A DNA stretch of 64,000 bases from Pseudomonas fragi (GTDB taxonomy: Bacteria; Pseudomonadota; Gammaproteobacteria; Pseudomonadales; Pseudomonadaceae): contig NZ_CP104861.1 of assembly GCF_025426255.1 (NCBI RefSeq), positions 558,001 to 622,000 of the forward strand. The letters run 5' to 3'. The notes beneath the pieces are model-generated. The model searched no databases. It was not told the origin of the DNA and saw only the letters and a list, made by a program, of their open reading frames with translations. Positions within the stretch are counted from its first letter, which is position 1, and each line of letters starts with the position of its first letter. Of this stretch, positions 8,733 through 17,779 are shown in pieces. The position numbers were made by a program, and so were the translations under genes.

Positions 8733-11441
8733 TCATCCCAGTAGATTGAATTTTTGCGCCCGGGTGATTGCCTGGGTGCGGCTGGTGACGTGCAGTTTGC
8801 AGAACAGATTCTTGAGGTGCCACTTCACGGTTTCGGCCGAAATATCCAGGCTGCGGGCGATTTCCTTGTTGGCTTGCCCTTGGGCAATCAGCAGCAGGAT
8901 CTGCTGTTCGCGCTCACTCAGGTTCGGTTCGTCTGCACTCGGGTCCTCGTTGGCCGTGCGCGGGTCCAGGCTGTCGAGCAGGCTGCGCAGGTAGTCGGCG
9001 ATCTGCGGCCGGGCATTTTTCAGTGTGGCCTGAAGCAGGGCCGGCATGGCTGCGCCCGCATCCAGCAAGGTACGCCGCAAGTTCTGCCGGCAAGCCAGAT
9101 TAAGCAGCGGCTGCAGGGTTTTCAGCGCCCCGGCCTGGTCGTCCGGCCACAAGGCACAGGCCAGTGCGGCGCGGCTACCCGCAGCACGGAGCAACTGGCC
9201 TTGGCGTTCGTCCTCTTGCAGCAAACCGTGCAACAGCGTTGCAGCCAGGCGCCATTGTTTTTGCGCCGCCGCGATATGGCAGTGCGCCTGGATCTGAGCG
9301 CGCCTGATTTCCGGGTGCTCGTGGGCGGGGTCAAGCGCCTGCAACTGTCGTTGTAACCCGAGCGCCTGCGGCAGTTGTTCACTGGCCAGGTGAATACGTA
9401 TTTCCTCGACCAGCAACCACGCTTGCAAGCGTGGCCAGCGTCGCACTGTCGCCAGTTGCTGGGCATGTTCCAGCAGATAGCGCGCCTGGCTCGGCTCGCC
9501 CATCAGCAGTGCCCTGCGCGACAGGCTGGCGTAGGCGCACAACAGGGCATCCGGCGGCGCGACGGTGTCGATCTGGCTCAGGCGCGGCGTCAACAGCGCC
9601 TGCAGCTGTTGCCATTCGCCACGCTCATAAAGCAACTCGCCCAACAGTGCAGCCAGCGTCGCACTGCCGCTTGATTGGGGGCCTGTGAGGTGTTCGGCCG
9701 GGCCCAAGGCTTGTAGGTAATACTGCTCGGCGCTGTACAAATCAGCCTGGCGCAAATGACTCAACCCCAGCACAAAAGCTCGGTAAACACTCACAAACAA
9801 GTTGTGCGACGGGGTTGTGGGGCAGGGCATATGGCGTTGAATTGCCTGCGCCTGCTGGTAATGCCCTTGAGTCATGTAGCCATAGCTGAGAATGTTGCAG
9901 ATCAGCCCGTCGACCCATGTGTCGCCGCACGGAACCCGCGCCAGCAAGGGCTCGACACGCTCGATGCTGTGGCTGATATTTTCTGCGAACGCCTCCGTGA
10001 TAGCGCCGATCACCTGATATTTGATGCTCAGCCGGGCGCTGGGATGCTGCGTCTGGAACACCGGATACAGGCTCTCCAGCAACCCCCTTGAGGCGCTGAA
10101 ATGGAAGTGATGGCCCAAAGCCCAGGCCAGGTTGAGCTGCAAATCGATGCGCTGCTCATCCAGTGATTCTGCGCTGGCTTCGGGCATTTTTTGCAGCCAG
10201 CGCACCAGCGTGTCGACATCGCCTTCTTCGGCCAGCGACTGTGCGCCCTGATTGGCGCAGTCGTGGCGCCCTCCGTGTTGGCCCGCCGCCAGTGCATGAC
10301 GAATCGCTTCGGCCCAGTATTGATGGTTGGCCAGCCAGTTGCTGGCGCGCTCATGCAGATCCGCGACATCAATGTCGGTGCGCAACAGACGCTCATTGAG
10401 AGTTTCGACAAACAGCGTGTGATAGCGAAACCACTGACCTTGCGCATCCAGCGAGAAGATAAACAGATTGTGCCGTTCGATCTCGGCCAGCATCTGCTGC
10501 GCGTCGTCGCGCCCGGTGACGGCATTGCACAGTGAAGGCGTCAGGCGCCCCAGAATTGAGGTCTTCAGTAAAAACGTCTGTAACGGCAACGACAGCGGCG
10601 CCAATACCACGTCGTAGAGATAGCGGCCTGCCTGACGGTTGCCCAGTTGCAAGCGATCCAGGGTGCGCAGTGGATCACTGGGTGCCAGTGCCGCCATCTG
10701 GATGCCGGTGATCCAGCCTTCGGTCAGGTTCAGCACTTGTTGCAGCTCGGCGGGCACAAAACGCTGGGCGGTTGCGTGGCTCAGATAGTCTTGGGTTTCT
10801 TCGAGATTGAAACGCAGATCGTTGGTGTCGACTTCCAGCAGTTGCTTGCGCGCCTGCAACCGGCTCAAGGGCAAACCCGGAACGCTGCGGCTGCCCACCA
10901 GCAGGTGAAAACAGTCCGGTGCATGTTGCAGCAACTGCTCGATGTCACCCGCGATGCTCGGGTGCTGGATCAGGTGCAGGTCATCGAGCACCAGGTACAG
11001 GGAATGTTTGCGCCCTTGCATCAGGTTGATCAACTCGCGAGTAAAGCGACAACCGGTCAACGCGATGCACTCAAACAGAGGCTGGGTGTTTTCCAGAGGT
11101 TGCCCGCTGGCCTGGTTCAGCGCGCTCAGCAGATAACGGCGAAAGGTCAGGGGCGTATCGTCCTGCTCGTCGAGGCTGAGCCAGGCCACGCTATGGCCTT
11201 GCTCAAGCAAGCGCTGGCGCCACTGCCCCAGCAACGTGGTTTTGCCAAACCCGGCGGGGCCGCACACCAGCGCCAGGCGCCGTTCCTCAAGCAGGCGCAG
11301 TTTGTCCAACAGCCGCGCGCGTACCAACACCGTGCCAGTGGAGCGGGGAGGTACCAGTTTGGTGGCTATGAGCGGCAAACCGTGGTTGAGGTCAATGCGG
11401 TCCTGGTGATCGATCAGCTGGGGAAACTTGGCCTGGGTCAT
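8733..11441 (-). CDS. acoK: MalT/AcoK-type LuxR family (LAL) transcriptional activator
   Basis: The 902-residue protein has the LAL layout: a P-loop ATPase near the N-terminus (Walker A GPAGFGKTTL at residues 61-70, Walker B-like LYLVLDDLHLI), a long helical sensor region with TPR-like repeats (about 400-800), and a C-terminal LuxR helix-turn-helix starting LSEREQQILLLIAQGQ and containing NKEIARSLDISAETVKWHL. I start it at the ATG at 11441; the frame extends 24 residues upstream without support. It is divergent from the acetoin dehydrogenase operon, as acoK is in Klebsiella, so it is probably the inducer-responsive activator of that operon. The ligand is not evident. MalT-like control of another sugar is the alternative, but no sugar genes are nearby. 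Confidence 0.8.
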   Translation of the reverse strand: MTQAKFPQLIDHQDRIDLNHGLPLIATKLVPPRSTGTVLVRARLLDKLRLLEERRLALVCGPAGFGKTTLLGQWRQRLLEQGHSVAWLSLDEQDDTPLTFRRYLLSALNQASGQPLENTQPLFECIALTGCRFTRELINLMQGRKHSLYLVLDDLHLIQHPSIAGDIEQLLQHAPDCFHLLVGSRSVPGLPLSRLQARKQLLEVDTNDLRFNLEETQDYLSHATAQRFVPAELQQVLNLTEGWITGIQMAALAPSDPLRTLDRLQLGNRQAGRYLYDVVLAPLSLPLQTFLLKTSILGRLTPSLCNAVTGRDDAQQMLAEIERHNLFIFSLDAQGQWFRYHTLFVETLNERLLRTDIDVADLHERASNWLANHQYWAEAIRHALAAGQHGGRHDCANQGAQSLAEEGDVDTLVRWLQKMPEASAESLDEQRIDLQLNLAWALGHHFHFSASRGLLESLYPVFQTQHPSARLSIKYQVIGAITEAFAENISHSIERVEPLLARVPCGDTWVDGLICNILSYGYMTQGHYQQAQAIQRHMPCPTTPSHNLFVSVYRAFVLGLSHLRQADLYSAEQYYLQALGPAEHLTGPQSSGSATLAALLGELLYERGEWQQLQALLTPRLSQIDTVAPPDALLCAYASLSRRALLMGEPSQARYLLEHAQQLATVRRWPRLQAWLLVEEIRIHLASEQLPQALGLQRQLQALDPAHEHPEIRRAQIQAHCHIAAAQKQWRLAATLLHGLLQEDERQGQLLRAAGSRAALACALWPDDQAGALKTLQPLLNLACRQNLRRTLLDAGAAMPALLQATLKNARPQIADYLRSLLDSLDPRTANEDPSADEPNLSEREQQILLLIAQGQANKEIARSLDISAETVKWHLKNLFCKLHVTSRTQAITRAQKFNLLG

Positions 11442-11641
11442 TGTTGTTATGTATCCCTCTAGCGTTTGTCTGGCGCCGTTCCTGAGGATTGAAGGGTAGC
11501 CCCCCCATCGCATTTAAGCGCCCACCCATCCGGGTAGTTATGGCTGTGACTTTAGGCTCTTACCGTAAGCGAACGCCATCGTCGTTCGCCTTCGGGTGTT
11601 CGATACAACCAATAAAAAAACCAGGACAAGAGGGCGAAACC
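11442..11641. promoter_or_regulatory. Divergent control region between the LAL regulator and acoA
   Basis: This 200-base gap must contain both promoters. I see two short inverted repeats, CTTAC-C-GTAAG (around 11559-11569) and GCGAAC-N9-GTTCGC (around 11569-11590), and a GAGGG ribosome-binding site before the acoA ATG. I found no GG-N10-GC sigma-54 promoter here, unlike classical AcoR-controlled acetoin operons. Binding sites for the LAL protein cannot be assigned by eye. Confidence 0.4.
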
Positions 11642-12604
11642 ATGTCGCTTGGCAAGTCAGAACTGCTCAGGGCCTATCGCAAAATGCGCGAAATCCGCGT
11701 GTTCGAAGAACGCCTGCACCAGGAAAACACCACCGGGGACATCCCCGGGTTCATTCACCTTTACTGCGGTGAAGAGGCCATCGCCGTGGGGGTCTGCGAA
11801 AACCTTGAAGACACCGACTATATCGGCTCGACTCATCGAGGGCATGGGCACTGCATCGCCAAGGGCTGCGATATCCACGGGATGATGGCGGAAATTTTTG
11901 GCAAGGATTCCGGGCTGTGCCGCGGCAAGGGCGGCTCGATGCATATCGCTGACTTGAGCAAGGGGATGCTCGGCGCCAACGCCATTGTCGGGGGGGCGCC
12001 ACCGCTGGCGATTGGTGCGGCACTGACCGCCAAAACCCTGGGCAATCGTGGTGTGGCGGTGTCGTTTACCGGTGACGGCGGCTCGAACCAAGGGCTGGTA
12101 TTCGAGGCTATGAACATGGCCGTGGTGCTGCAATTACCGGTCATTTTCATGTTTGAGAACAATGGTTTTGGCGAGGCTACCGGGCATGACTATGCCGTCG
12201 GCGGGCGCAATATCGCGCAGCGTGCCGCGGGCTTCGGGATGCCAGCGGTCAAGGTCGACGGTACGGATTTTTTCTCCGTATATGAGGCCGTCGCGGTTGC
12301 CGTAGAACGGGCCCGAGCCGGTGAAGGCCCGACCGCTATTGAGGCGGTTGCCCATCGTTGGTACGGCCACTTTGAAGGCGACCCGATGCTCTATCGCGCT
12401 GATGGCGAAGTCGAGCGCCTGCGCAAGGACAGCGATCCGCTGCAAATTTTCAGTCAACACGTTGCCGGTCAAATCTCCCCCGAGGAACTGCAAACCATCG
12501 ACGCCGAGGTCAATGCCTTGGTCGATGACGCCGTGGCCAAGGCCCGGGCGGCAGACTTCCCCGCGCTAGAGAGCTTGCTGACCGACGTCTACGTGTCTTA
12601 CTGA
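11642..12604 (+). CDS. acoA: Acetoin dehydrogenase E1 component, alpha subunit (TPP-dependent)
   Basis: The 320-residue protein is an E1-alpha of the 2-oxoacid/acetoin dehydrogenase family. STHRGHGH (about residue 61) and the TPP motif TGDGGSNQG...FMFENN (about 141-175) bind thiamine diphosphate and magnesium. RGKGGSMHI and HRWYGHFEGDP are typical of acetoin and pyruvate E1-alpha. With AcoB it would cleave acetoin and pass an acetyl group to the lipoyl arm of AcoC. The start is the ATG at 11642, preceded by AGAGGG; the frame upstream lacks support. Twelve bases separate it from acoB. Substrate assignment rests on the linked diacetyl reductase gene and the Klebsiella-like acoK context. Confidence 0.88.
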   Translation: MSLGKSELLRAYRKMREIRVFEERLHQENTTGDIPGFIHLYCGEEAIAVGVCENLEDTDYIGSTHRGHGHCIAKGCDIHGMMAEIFGKDSGLCRGKGGSMHIADLSKGMLGANAIVGGAPPLAIGAALTAKTLGNRGVAVSFTGDGGSNQGLVFEAMNMAVVLQLPVIFMFENNGFGEATGHDYAVGGRNIAQRAAGFGMPAVKVDGTDFFSVYEAVAVAVERARAGEGPTAIEAVAHRWYGHFEGDPMLYRADGEVERLRKDSDPLQIFSQHVAGQISPEELQTIDAEVNALVDDAVAKARAADFPALESLLTDVYVSY

Positions 12605-12615
12605 GGATTTGAACC

Positions 12616-13635
12616 ATGGCAATTCGTACTTATCGTGAAGCGGTCAAAGAAGCCCTGGCTCAGGAAATGGCCCTCGACGACCGAGTGGTGCTGATAGGTG
12701 AAGACGTATGCGGCGGCCAGGCAGGCACTGCCGAAGTCGGCAGCAAGGGCGAAGCGTTCGGTGGCGTACTGGGCGTGACCAAGGGCCTGTGGACCGAGTT
12801 CGGTTCGGCGCGGGTGATCGATACGCCCATCACCGAGTCGGCGATTATCGGCATGGCGGCAGGCGCGGCCATGACCGGCCTGCGCCCGGTTGCCGAACTG
12901 ATGTTTATGGATTTTTTCGGCGTCTGCCACGACATGCTCTACAACCAGGCGGCCAAGTTTCGCTACATGTTCGGAGGCAAGGCCAAGGCCCCGATGGTGG
13001 TGCGAGGCATGATCGGCGCCGGCTTTTCGGCAGCGGCGCAACACTCGCAGTCGCCCTACCATATTTTTGCGACGACACCCGGCCTCAAAGTCGTGGTGCC
13101 ATCGTGCCCATACGACGTCAAGGGCCTGTTGATTCAGGCAATTCGTGACGACGACCCGGTGGTGTTCTGTGAACACAAGGCGCTTTACGACATCAAGGGC
13201 GAAGTGCCCGAAGAGCCTTACACCATCCCGTTCGGCGTGGCCAATTACACCCGCGAAGGCACCGATGTGACCATCATCGCGCTGGCGGCGATGGTGCACA
13301 AAGCCAATCAGGTGGCAGACAAACTGGCTGGCGAGGGTATCTCTGTCGAAGTGGTCGACCCGCGCACTGTATCGCCATTGGATGAAGACGGCATTCTGGA
13401 ATCGGTGACCTCCACCGGCCGCGTAGTGATTGTTGACGAGTCCGCCGCGCGCCTTGGCTTTGCGCATGATCTGGCGGCGCTGATTGCCACCAAAGCGTTC
13501 TACCAACTCAAAGCGCCGATCATCATGGTCACGCCGCCGCATACCCCGGTGCCGTTCTCGCCGGTGCTGGAGCAGGCCTGGATACCCAGCGTTGACCGCA
13601 TTGAAGCGGCCGTGCGCAAAGTGATGGAGGCCTGA
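12616..13635 (+). CDS. acoB: Acetoin dehydrogenase E1 component, beta subunit
   Basis: The 339-residue E1-beta contains GEDVCGGQAGTAEVGSKGEA, the ETAISE-like TPITESAIIGMAAGAAMTG, and MFMDFFGVCHDMLYNQAAKF. The C-terminal transketolase domain has EVVDPRTVSPLDEDGI and the closing TPPHTPVPFSPVLEQAWIPS. It pairs with AcoA to form the alpha2beta2 E1 heterotetramer with the active site at the interface. ATG 12616 lies 11 bases after the acoA stop, and acoC begins two bases after its own stop, so translation is closely linked. TPxTPxPFSPxLE at the C-terminus is the usual ending of acetoin and pyruvate E1-beta chains. Confidence 0.9.
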   Translation: MAIRTYREAVKEALAQEMALDDRVVLIGEDVCGGQAGTAEVGSKGEAFGGVLGVTKGLWTEFGSARVIDTPITESAIIGMAAGAAMTGLRPVAELMFMDFFGVCHDMLYNQAAKFRYMFGGKAKAPMVVRGMIGAGFSAAAQHSQSPYHIFATTPGLKVVVPSCPYDVKGLLIQAIRDDDPVVFCEHKALYDIKGEVPEEPYTIPFGVANYTREGTDVTIIALAAMVHKANQVADKLAGEGISVEVVDPRTVSPLDEDGILESVTSTGRVVIVDESAARLGFAHDLAALIATKAFYQLKAPIIMVTPPHTPVPFSPVLEQAWIPSVDRIEAAVRKVMEA

Positions 13636-13637
13636 GC

Positions 13638-15122
13638 ATGAGCGCGATCAAGATTATCGAAGTGCCCAAATGGGGCCTGTCGATGGAAGAAGGCACGCTC
13701 AACAGCTGGTTGATCGAAGAGGGCGACAGCTTCAAGCAGCACCAGGAAGTGTGCGAAATCGAGACCAGCAAAATTGCCAACGTGCTCGAGGCCCCATTCG
13801 ATGGTGTGCTGCGGCGCAAGGTTGCTACTGCCGGGCAAACCCTGCCGGTGGGCGGTGTGCTGGGCGTGGTTGCGGATGCGTCGGTCAGTGATGCCGATAT
13901 TGATGCGTTTTTGGCGCAACGCGCCGCGCCCGCCGGTGCCGCAAGCCCAGAGCCAGCAGTTGCTGTGACCGTGAAGGCAGCTGAGCCCGCACCGGTGCCG
14001 AGCATGAAATCAGCGGGTGGTTGGCAGGTGCCTCAAGCGTTGCTGGGCGCAAGTGTTGCCCCGGTATTTGCTACGCCGCATGCCACGCGTCTGGCCAAGG
14101 AACTTGGTATCGACCTGAGCCGTATCAGCGGATCGGGCCCCGAAGGTCGGATCAGTGTGGCGGACATTGAACAGGCGGTGCGCGATAGCGGCGGTAAGGT
14201 CGCAGTGCTCGAGCCCGCGCTCAAAGCGTCCGGGCCTGCACGCTCCCGTGGCGATGACAGCCAAGTGCTGGCGACACCGCTGGCGCGTCGTTTGGCCGCC
14301 GAGCTGGGCATCAATCTGAATGATTGCCGCGTAACCGGCAGTCGTGGGCGAGTCAGCAAGGCGGACGTGTTGCAAGTCAGCGCGGTGCAGAACCCGGTGC
14401 TGGCTGCGCCGACTCAAGTGGCCCCCGAGCAGGCACAAGCCGAAGTGCTGCCGATGACAGGCATGCGCAAGGCAATTGCCGCGCGCTTGCAGGAGTCCAA
14501 GCGCACCGCGCCGCATTTCCGCCTGCACGCGGACCTGGATCTGGAAGCGCTGCTGACCCTGCGCAGCGAACTCAATGCTTCGGCCCCGGCGATTAAACTG
14601 TCGGTCAATGACTTGCTGATCAAGGCGTGCGCGCTGGCGCTGATCAAAGTACCCGACGTGAATGTGCAATTTGATGAAGCGCGCCAGGCGGTGCTGCGTT
14701 TTAGCGATGCCGACATCTCTGTGGCCGTGGCCCTGCCCGGTGGCTTGATCACCCCTATCGTGCGTCAGGCCAACCGTAAAAGCCTGGCGCAAATCTCTGG
14801 TGAAATGCTCAGCCTGGTGACCAGGGCCAAAGCGGGCACCCTCAAGCCGGAAGAGTTTCAGGGCGGCAGCTTCAGTATTTCCAATCTGGGCATGTTGGGT
14901 GTCAGCCAGTTCGACGCAATCATCAACCCGCCCCAGGGGGCGATTCTGGCCATTGGTGCGGGCGAGCAGCGAGTCGTGGCCCACAACGGGCAAGTCGCGG
15001 TGCGCACGCAAATGACCGTGACCCTGTCCTGCGATCACCGGGTGATTGATGGCGCGCTAGGTGCTGCGTTCCTTAAGGAACTCAAGCGTCTGGTGCAAAC
15101 CCCAAGCCTGATGATGCTCTAG
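13638..15122 (+). CDS. acoC: Acetoin dehydrogenase E2, dihydrolipoyl acetyltransferase with two E3-binding domains
   Basis: The 494-residue E2 carries one lipoyl domain (residues 1-80, lipoylated lysine K45 in ETSKIANV) and a Pro/Ala linker. Two peripheral-subunit-binding domains follow: about 144-181, ATPHATRLAKELGIDL...GPEGRISVADIEQ, and about 211-246, ATPLARRLAAELGINL...RGRVSKADVLQ. The catalytic acyltransferase domain (about 268-494) ends in SCDHRVIDGALG with H467 and D471 of the HxxxDG motif. It transfers the acetyl group to CoA. One E3/E1-binding domain is the rule, so the duplicate is unusual. This is the CAT-type E2, not the alpha/beta-hydrolase-fold AcoC of some acetoin operons. Confidence 0.9.
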   Translation: MSAIKIIEVPKWGLSMEEGTLNSWLIEEGDSFKQHQEVCEIETSKIANVLEAPFDGVLRRKVATAGQTLPVGGVLGVVADASVSDADIDAFLAQRAAPAGAASPEPAVAVTVKAAEPAPVPSMKSAGGWQVPQALLGASVAPVFATPHATRLAKELGIDLSRISGSGPEGRISVADIEQAVRDSGGKVAVLEPALKASGPARSRGDDSQVLATPLARRLAAELGINLNDCRVTGSRGRVSKADVLQVSAVQNPVLAAPTQVAPEQAQAEVLPMTGMRKAIAARLQESKRTAPHFRLHADLDLEALLTLRSELNASAPAIKLSVNDLLIKACALALIKVPDVNVQFDEARQAVLRFSDADISVAVALPGGLITPIVRQANRKSLAQISGEMLSLVTRAKAGTLKPEEFQGGSFSISNLGMLGVSQFDAIINPPQGAILAIGAGEQRVVAHNGQVAVRTQMTVTLSCDHRVIDGALGAAFLKELKRLVQTPSLMML

Positions 15123-15130
15123 GAGCGACC

Positions 15131-16528
15131 ATGACCGATAAATTTGATGTGGTCGTCATCGGCGGCGGCCCCGGAGGCTATGTCGCGGCTATTCGCGCCG
15201 CACAGCTGGGGCTCAGCACCGCGCTGGTCGAGCAGCAGCACCTGGGCGGCATCTGCCTGAACTGGGGCTGCATTCCCACCAAGGCAATGCTCAAGGGGGC
15301 CGAAGTCGGGCATACCTTGAAGCACCTGGGCACCTTTGGTTTTAGCGCAGAAAACGTCCAGTTCGATATCGCCCAACTGGTGGCCCACAGCCGTGGGGTG
15401 TCGCAACGCCTCACGACGGGGATTGCTTACCTGTTGAAAAAAAACGCCGTCACTGTGATCGATGGTCGTGGTCGCGTCACCGCCAAAGGCGTGGTGACGG
15501 TGAGCGCCGAGCAGGGCGATCAGGTGCTGCAGGCGCGGCATATCATCCTGGCCACTGGTGCCCGCCCCAGACCGTTGCCCGGTCTGGCCGCCGATGGGCA
15601 CAAAATCTGGAGCTACTTTGAGGCGCTGGTGCCCAAAAGCGTACCGCCGTCACTGCTGGTGATCGGCTCCGGGGCCATTGGCGTAGAGTTCGCCAGCCTG
15701 TACAGCGATCTGGGCAGCCAGGTCACGCTGGTCGAAGTGGCCAAACAAATCATGCCGGTCGAGGATCAGGACGTGGCCAGCCTGGTACAGCGTGAGTTCG
15801 AACAACGGGGGATTCGTGTGCTGACTCAAGCGCGAGTCAACAGCGTGCATGGGGACGTCGGTGCACTGCAATGTCAGGTAGTGCTCAGTGATGGCCGTGA
15901 GCAGACCTTGCACGTAGCGCAGGTATTACTCGCGGCCGGGATCGAGCCCAATACCCAGGACATGGGCCTCGAAGCACTGGGCGTGGAGTTTGAAAAAGGC
16001 TTTATCAAGACCGACCCGTGGTGCCGCACCAGTGTTGCCGGGCTGTATGCCATCGGCGACGTGGCCGGGGCACCGTGCCTGGCGCACAAGGCCAGCCATG
16101 AAGGCGTGCTCTGCGTAGAAAAACTGGCGGGAGTAGAAGGCGTACATCCACTGGATAAAAGCCGTATCCCCGGCTGCACCTATGCCCGGCCAGAGGTTGC
16201 CAGCCTCGGGCTGACCGAAGCGGCAGCCAGGGCCAACGGCCATGACATCGCAGTCGGGCGCTTCGACTATCAGGCCAACGGCAAGGCGCTGGCCATGGGC
16301 GAAGGCATAGGTTTTGTGAAAACCATCTTTGACGCGCACAGCGGCGAATTGCTCGGCGCCCATATGGTCGGCCCGCACGTGACCGAACAGATCCAGGGCT
16401 TCGGCATTGCGCAAACCCTCGAAGCCACCGACGTGGAATTGAGCCAGGTCATCTTTGCCCACCCCACGCTCAGCGAAGCCATGCACGAAGCGGTGCTGGC
16501 GGCACGGGACCGTGCCCTGCATCAATAA
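15131..16528 (+). CDS. acoD: Dihydrolipoyl dehydrogenase (E3) of the acetoin complex
   Basis: The 465-residue flavoprotein reoxidises dihydrolipoamide with NAD+. It shows the FAD-binding GGGPGGYVAAIRAAQLG at the N-terminus and the redox disulfide in GGICLNWGCIPTKAM. The NAD-binding GSGAIGVEFASLYSDLG sits mid-chain, then YAIGDVAGAPCLAHKASHEG and the C-terminal HAHPT-type FAHPTLSEAMHEA with the catalytic histidine and glutamate. The start is eight bases after the acoC stop. It is an operon-specific E3; other lpd genes would serve the pyruvate and 2-oxoglutarate complexes. The symbol follows Klebsiella acoABCD; lpdA is an equally valid name. Confidence 0.9.
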   Translation: MTDKFDVVVIGGGPGGYVAAIRAAQLGLSTALVEQQHLGGICLNWGCIPTKAMLKGAEVGHTLKHLGTFGFSAENVQFDIAQLVAHSRGVSQRLTTGIAYLLKKNAVTVIDGRGRVTAKGVVTVSAEQGDQVLQARHIILATGARPRPLPGLAADGHKIWSYFEALVPKSVPPSLLVIGSGAIGVEFASLYSDLGSQVTLVEVAKQIMPVEDQDVASLVQREFEQRGIRVLTQARVNSVHGDVGALQCQVVLSDGREQTLHVAQVLLAAGIEPNTQDMGLEALGVEFEKGFIKTDPWCRTSVAGLYAIGDVAGAPCLAHKASHEGVLCVEKLAGVEGVHPLDKSRIPGCTYARPEVASLGLTEAAARANGHDIAVGRFDYQANGKALAMGEGIGFVKTIFDAHSGELLGAHMVGPHVTEQIQGFGIAQTLEATDVELSQVIFAHPTLSEAMHEAVLAARDRALHQ

Positions 16529-16597
16529 GCCGCGTATTGGTTGGCTTATGGTGAAGGCTGGCTGGATGTGGACCCACTGTTGAAAGGAAACCAACGA

Positions 16598-17377
16598 ATG
16601 AGACTCACAGGCAAAATCGCATTGGTAACGGGGGCGGCGCAGGGTATTGGTCGCGGTATTGCACTGCGGCTGGCCAAGGATGGCGCTGATATCGCACTGA
16701 TTGACCTGAACCTGGAAAAGCTGGAACACGTGGCCAGGGAAGTTCAGGCCCTGGGGCGCAAGGCCGTCACTTTTGTGGCTGACGTGGGCGACCGCGAGCA
16801 AGTGTTCTCGGCGGTTGACTACGCCCATAACCAGCTTGGCGGGCTGGACATCATGGTCAACAACGCGGGCATTTCTCAGGTTAAACCACTGGCTGATGTC
16901 ACCCAGGAAGAAGTCGAGCGCATTTACCGCATCAACGTTCAAGGCACCCTGTGGGGCATTCAGGCCGCTGCCGAGAAATTCCAGGCGCTCAAGCGCAAGG
17001 GAAAAATCATCAACGCCAGCTCCATTGCCGGACATGAAGGCTATGCGTTACTGGGGGTTTACTCCTCCACCAAATTTGCCGTTCGCGCCCTGACCCAAGC
17101 GGCGGCCAAGGAACTGGCCGTACACGGCATCACCGTCAACGCTTACTGCCCAGGCGTAGTGGGCACTGATATGTGGGTCGACATCGACAAACGCATGGCA
17201 GAACTCACCGGCGCGCCGATAGGTGCAACCTATGAAAAGTTTGTCAGCGGTATTGCCTTGGGCCGGGCTGAAACACCGGATGACGTCGCGGCATTTGTGG
17301 CCTATTTGGCCAGCCCGGATGCGGACTACATGACCGGTCAGGCGCCGCTGATTGATGGGGGGTTGGTGTTCCGTTAA
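16598..17377 (+). CDS. budC: Diacetyl/acetoin reductase, short-chain dehydrogenase (butanediol dehydrogenase)
   Basis: The 259-residue classical SDR has the NAD-binding TGAAQGIGRG (residues 11-20), NNAG, the active-site serine in INASSIAGHEG and the YSSTK pair (Y-x-x-x-K). The YSSTKFAVRALTQAAAKELA segment and the C-terminal YMTGQAPLIDGGLVFR closely resemble (S)-acetoin-forming diacetyl reductases and meso-2,3-butanediol dehydrogenases. It would interconvert diacetyl, acetoin and 2,3-butanediol and so feed the acetoin dehydrogenase complex. The ATG at 16598 has an AAGGAAA ribosome-binding site. It closes the operon, 69 bases after acoD. Confidence 0.87.
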   Translation: MRLTGKIALVTGAAQGIGRGIALRLAKDGADIALIDLNLEKLEHVAREVQALGRKAVTFVADVGDREQVFSAVDYAHNQLGGLDIMVNNAGISQVKPLADVTQEEVERIYRINVQGTLWGIQAAAEKFQALKRKGKIINASSIAGHEGYALLGVYSSTKFAVRALTQAAAKELAVHGITVNAYCPGVVGTDMWVDIDKRMAELTGAPIGATYEKFVSGIALGRAETPDDVAAFVAYLASPDADYMTGQAPLIDGGLVFR

Positions 17378-17398
17378 GCCAGACCGTTAACAGAAAAG

Positions 17399-17423
17399 AC
17401 GCGCCTGCTGTCCCCAGGCGCGT
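17399..17423 (-). terminator. Intrinsic terminator of the DUF6124 gene
   Basis: ACGCGCCT (17399-17406) and AGGCGCGT (17416-17423) form a perfect 8-bp stem, extended by one more G-C pair inside. Read on the minus strand the stem is followed by TCTTTTCTG, so it terminates the leftward DUF6124 transcript. It may also help end the rightward aco operon. Confidence 0.7.
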
Positions 17424-17428
17424 GCTGC

Positions 17429-17779
17429 TTAGTGCATCGCCAGACCATCCAGCGACTTGTCGACATACGCTTTGGCCAGCTCCACCAAATGCGCTACCGA
17501 CAACACCAGATCACGCTGCACCCCGCTCAAACCATTCCCCGCCTCACTCGCCGAGGCGCCCGCGCAGCGCAACAAGTCTGACGCCTGGGCCAAAGCTGCT
17601 TCTGAATTGACACTGCTGGGGATGGCAAACATGGCCATGCTCATGGGGCGAGCTGGCTTATGGTCTTGCAGGTAGAAATCGAGCGCACGATCAGCGGCGG
17701 CACGGTCCAGCGACTGTGAATCGCACTGAGCAGCATCTTGCAGGGTAAAAGAGGGGGGATCGGGGGTGATCTTTTTCAT
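17429..17779 (-). CDS. DUF6124 family protein (unknown function)
   Basis: The 116-residue protein (MKKITPDPPSF...) resembles a small protein family, found in many copies in Pseudomonas, that I know as DUF6124 (earlier grouped with DUF3077). It has no signal peptide or membrane segment. The C-terminal two thirds look helical: ALAQASDLLRCAGASASEAG and LVLSVAHLVELAKAYVDKSLD. The ATG is preceded by GGAG about 10 bases upstream. The long, structured leader in front of it (17780-18070) suggests post-transcriptional or attenuation control. It stands alone on this strand between its own terminator and the leader. Function is unknown. Confidence 0.75.
   Translation of the reverse strand: MKKITPDPPSFTLQDAAQCDSQSLDRAAADRALDFYLQDHKPARPMSMAMFAIPSSVNSEAALAQASDLLRCAGASASEAGNGLSGVQRDLVLSVAHLVELAKAYVDKSLDGLAMH

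Noticed and set aside
11442..11641. Sigma-54 promoter upstream of acoA
   Set aside because: TGGCTG and TGGCGC occur, but no GC follows at the required 10-base spacing.
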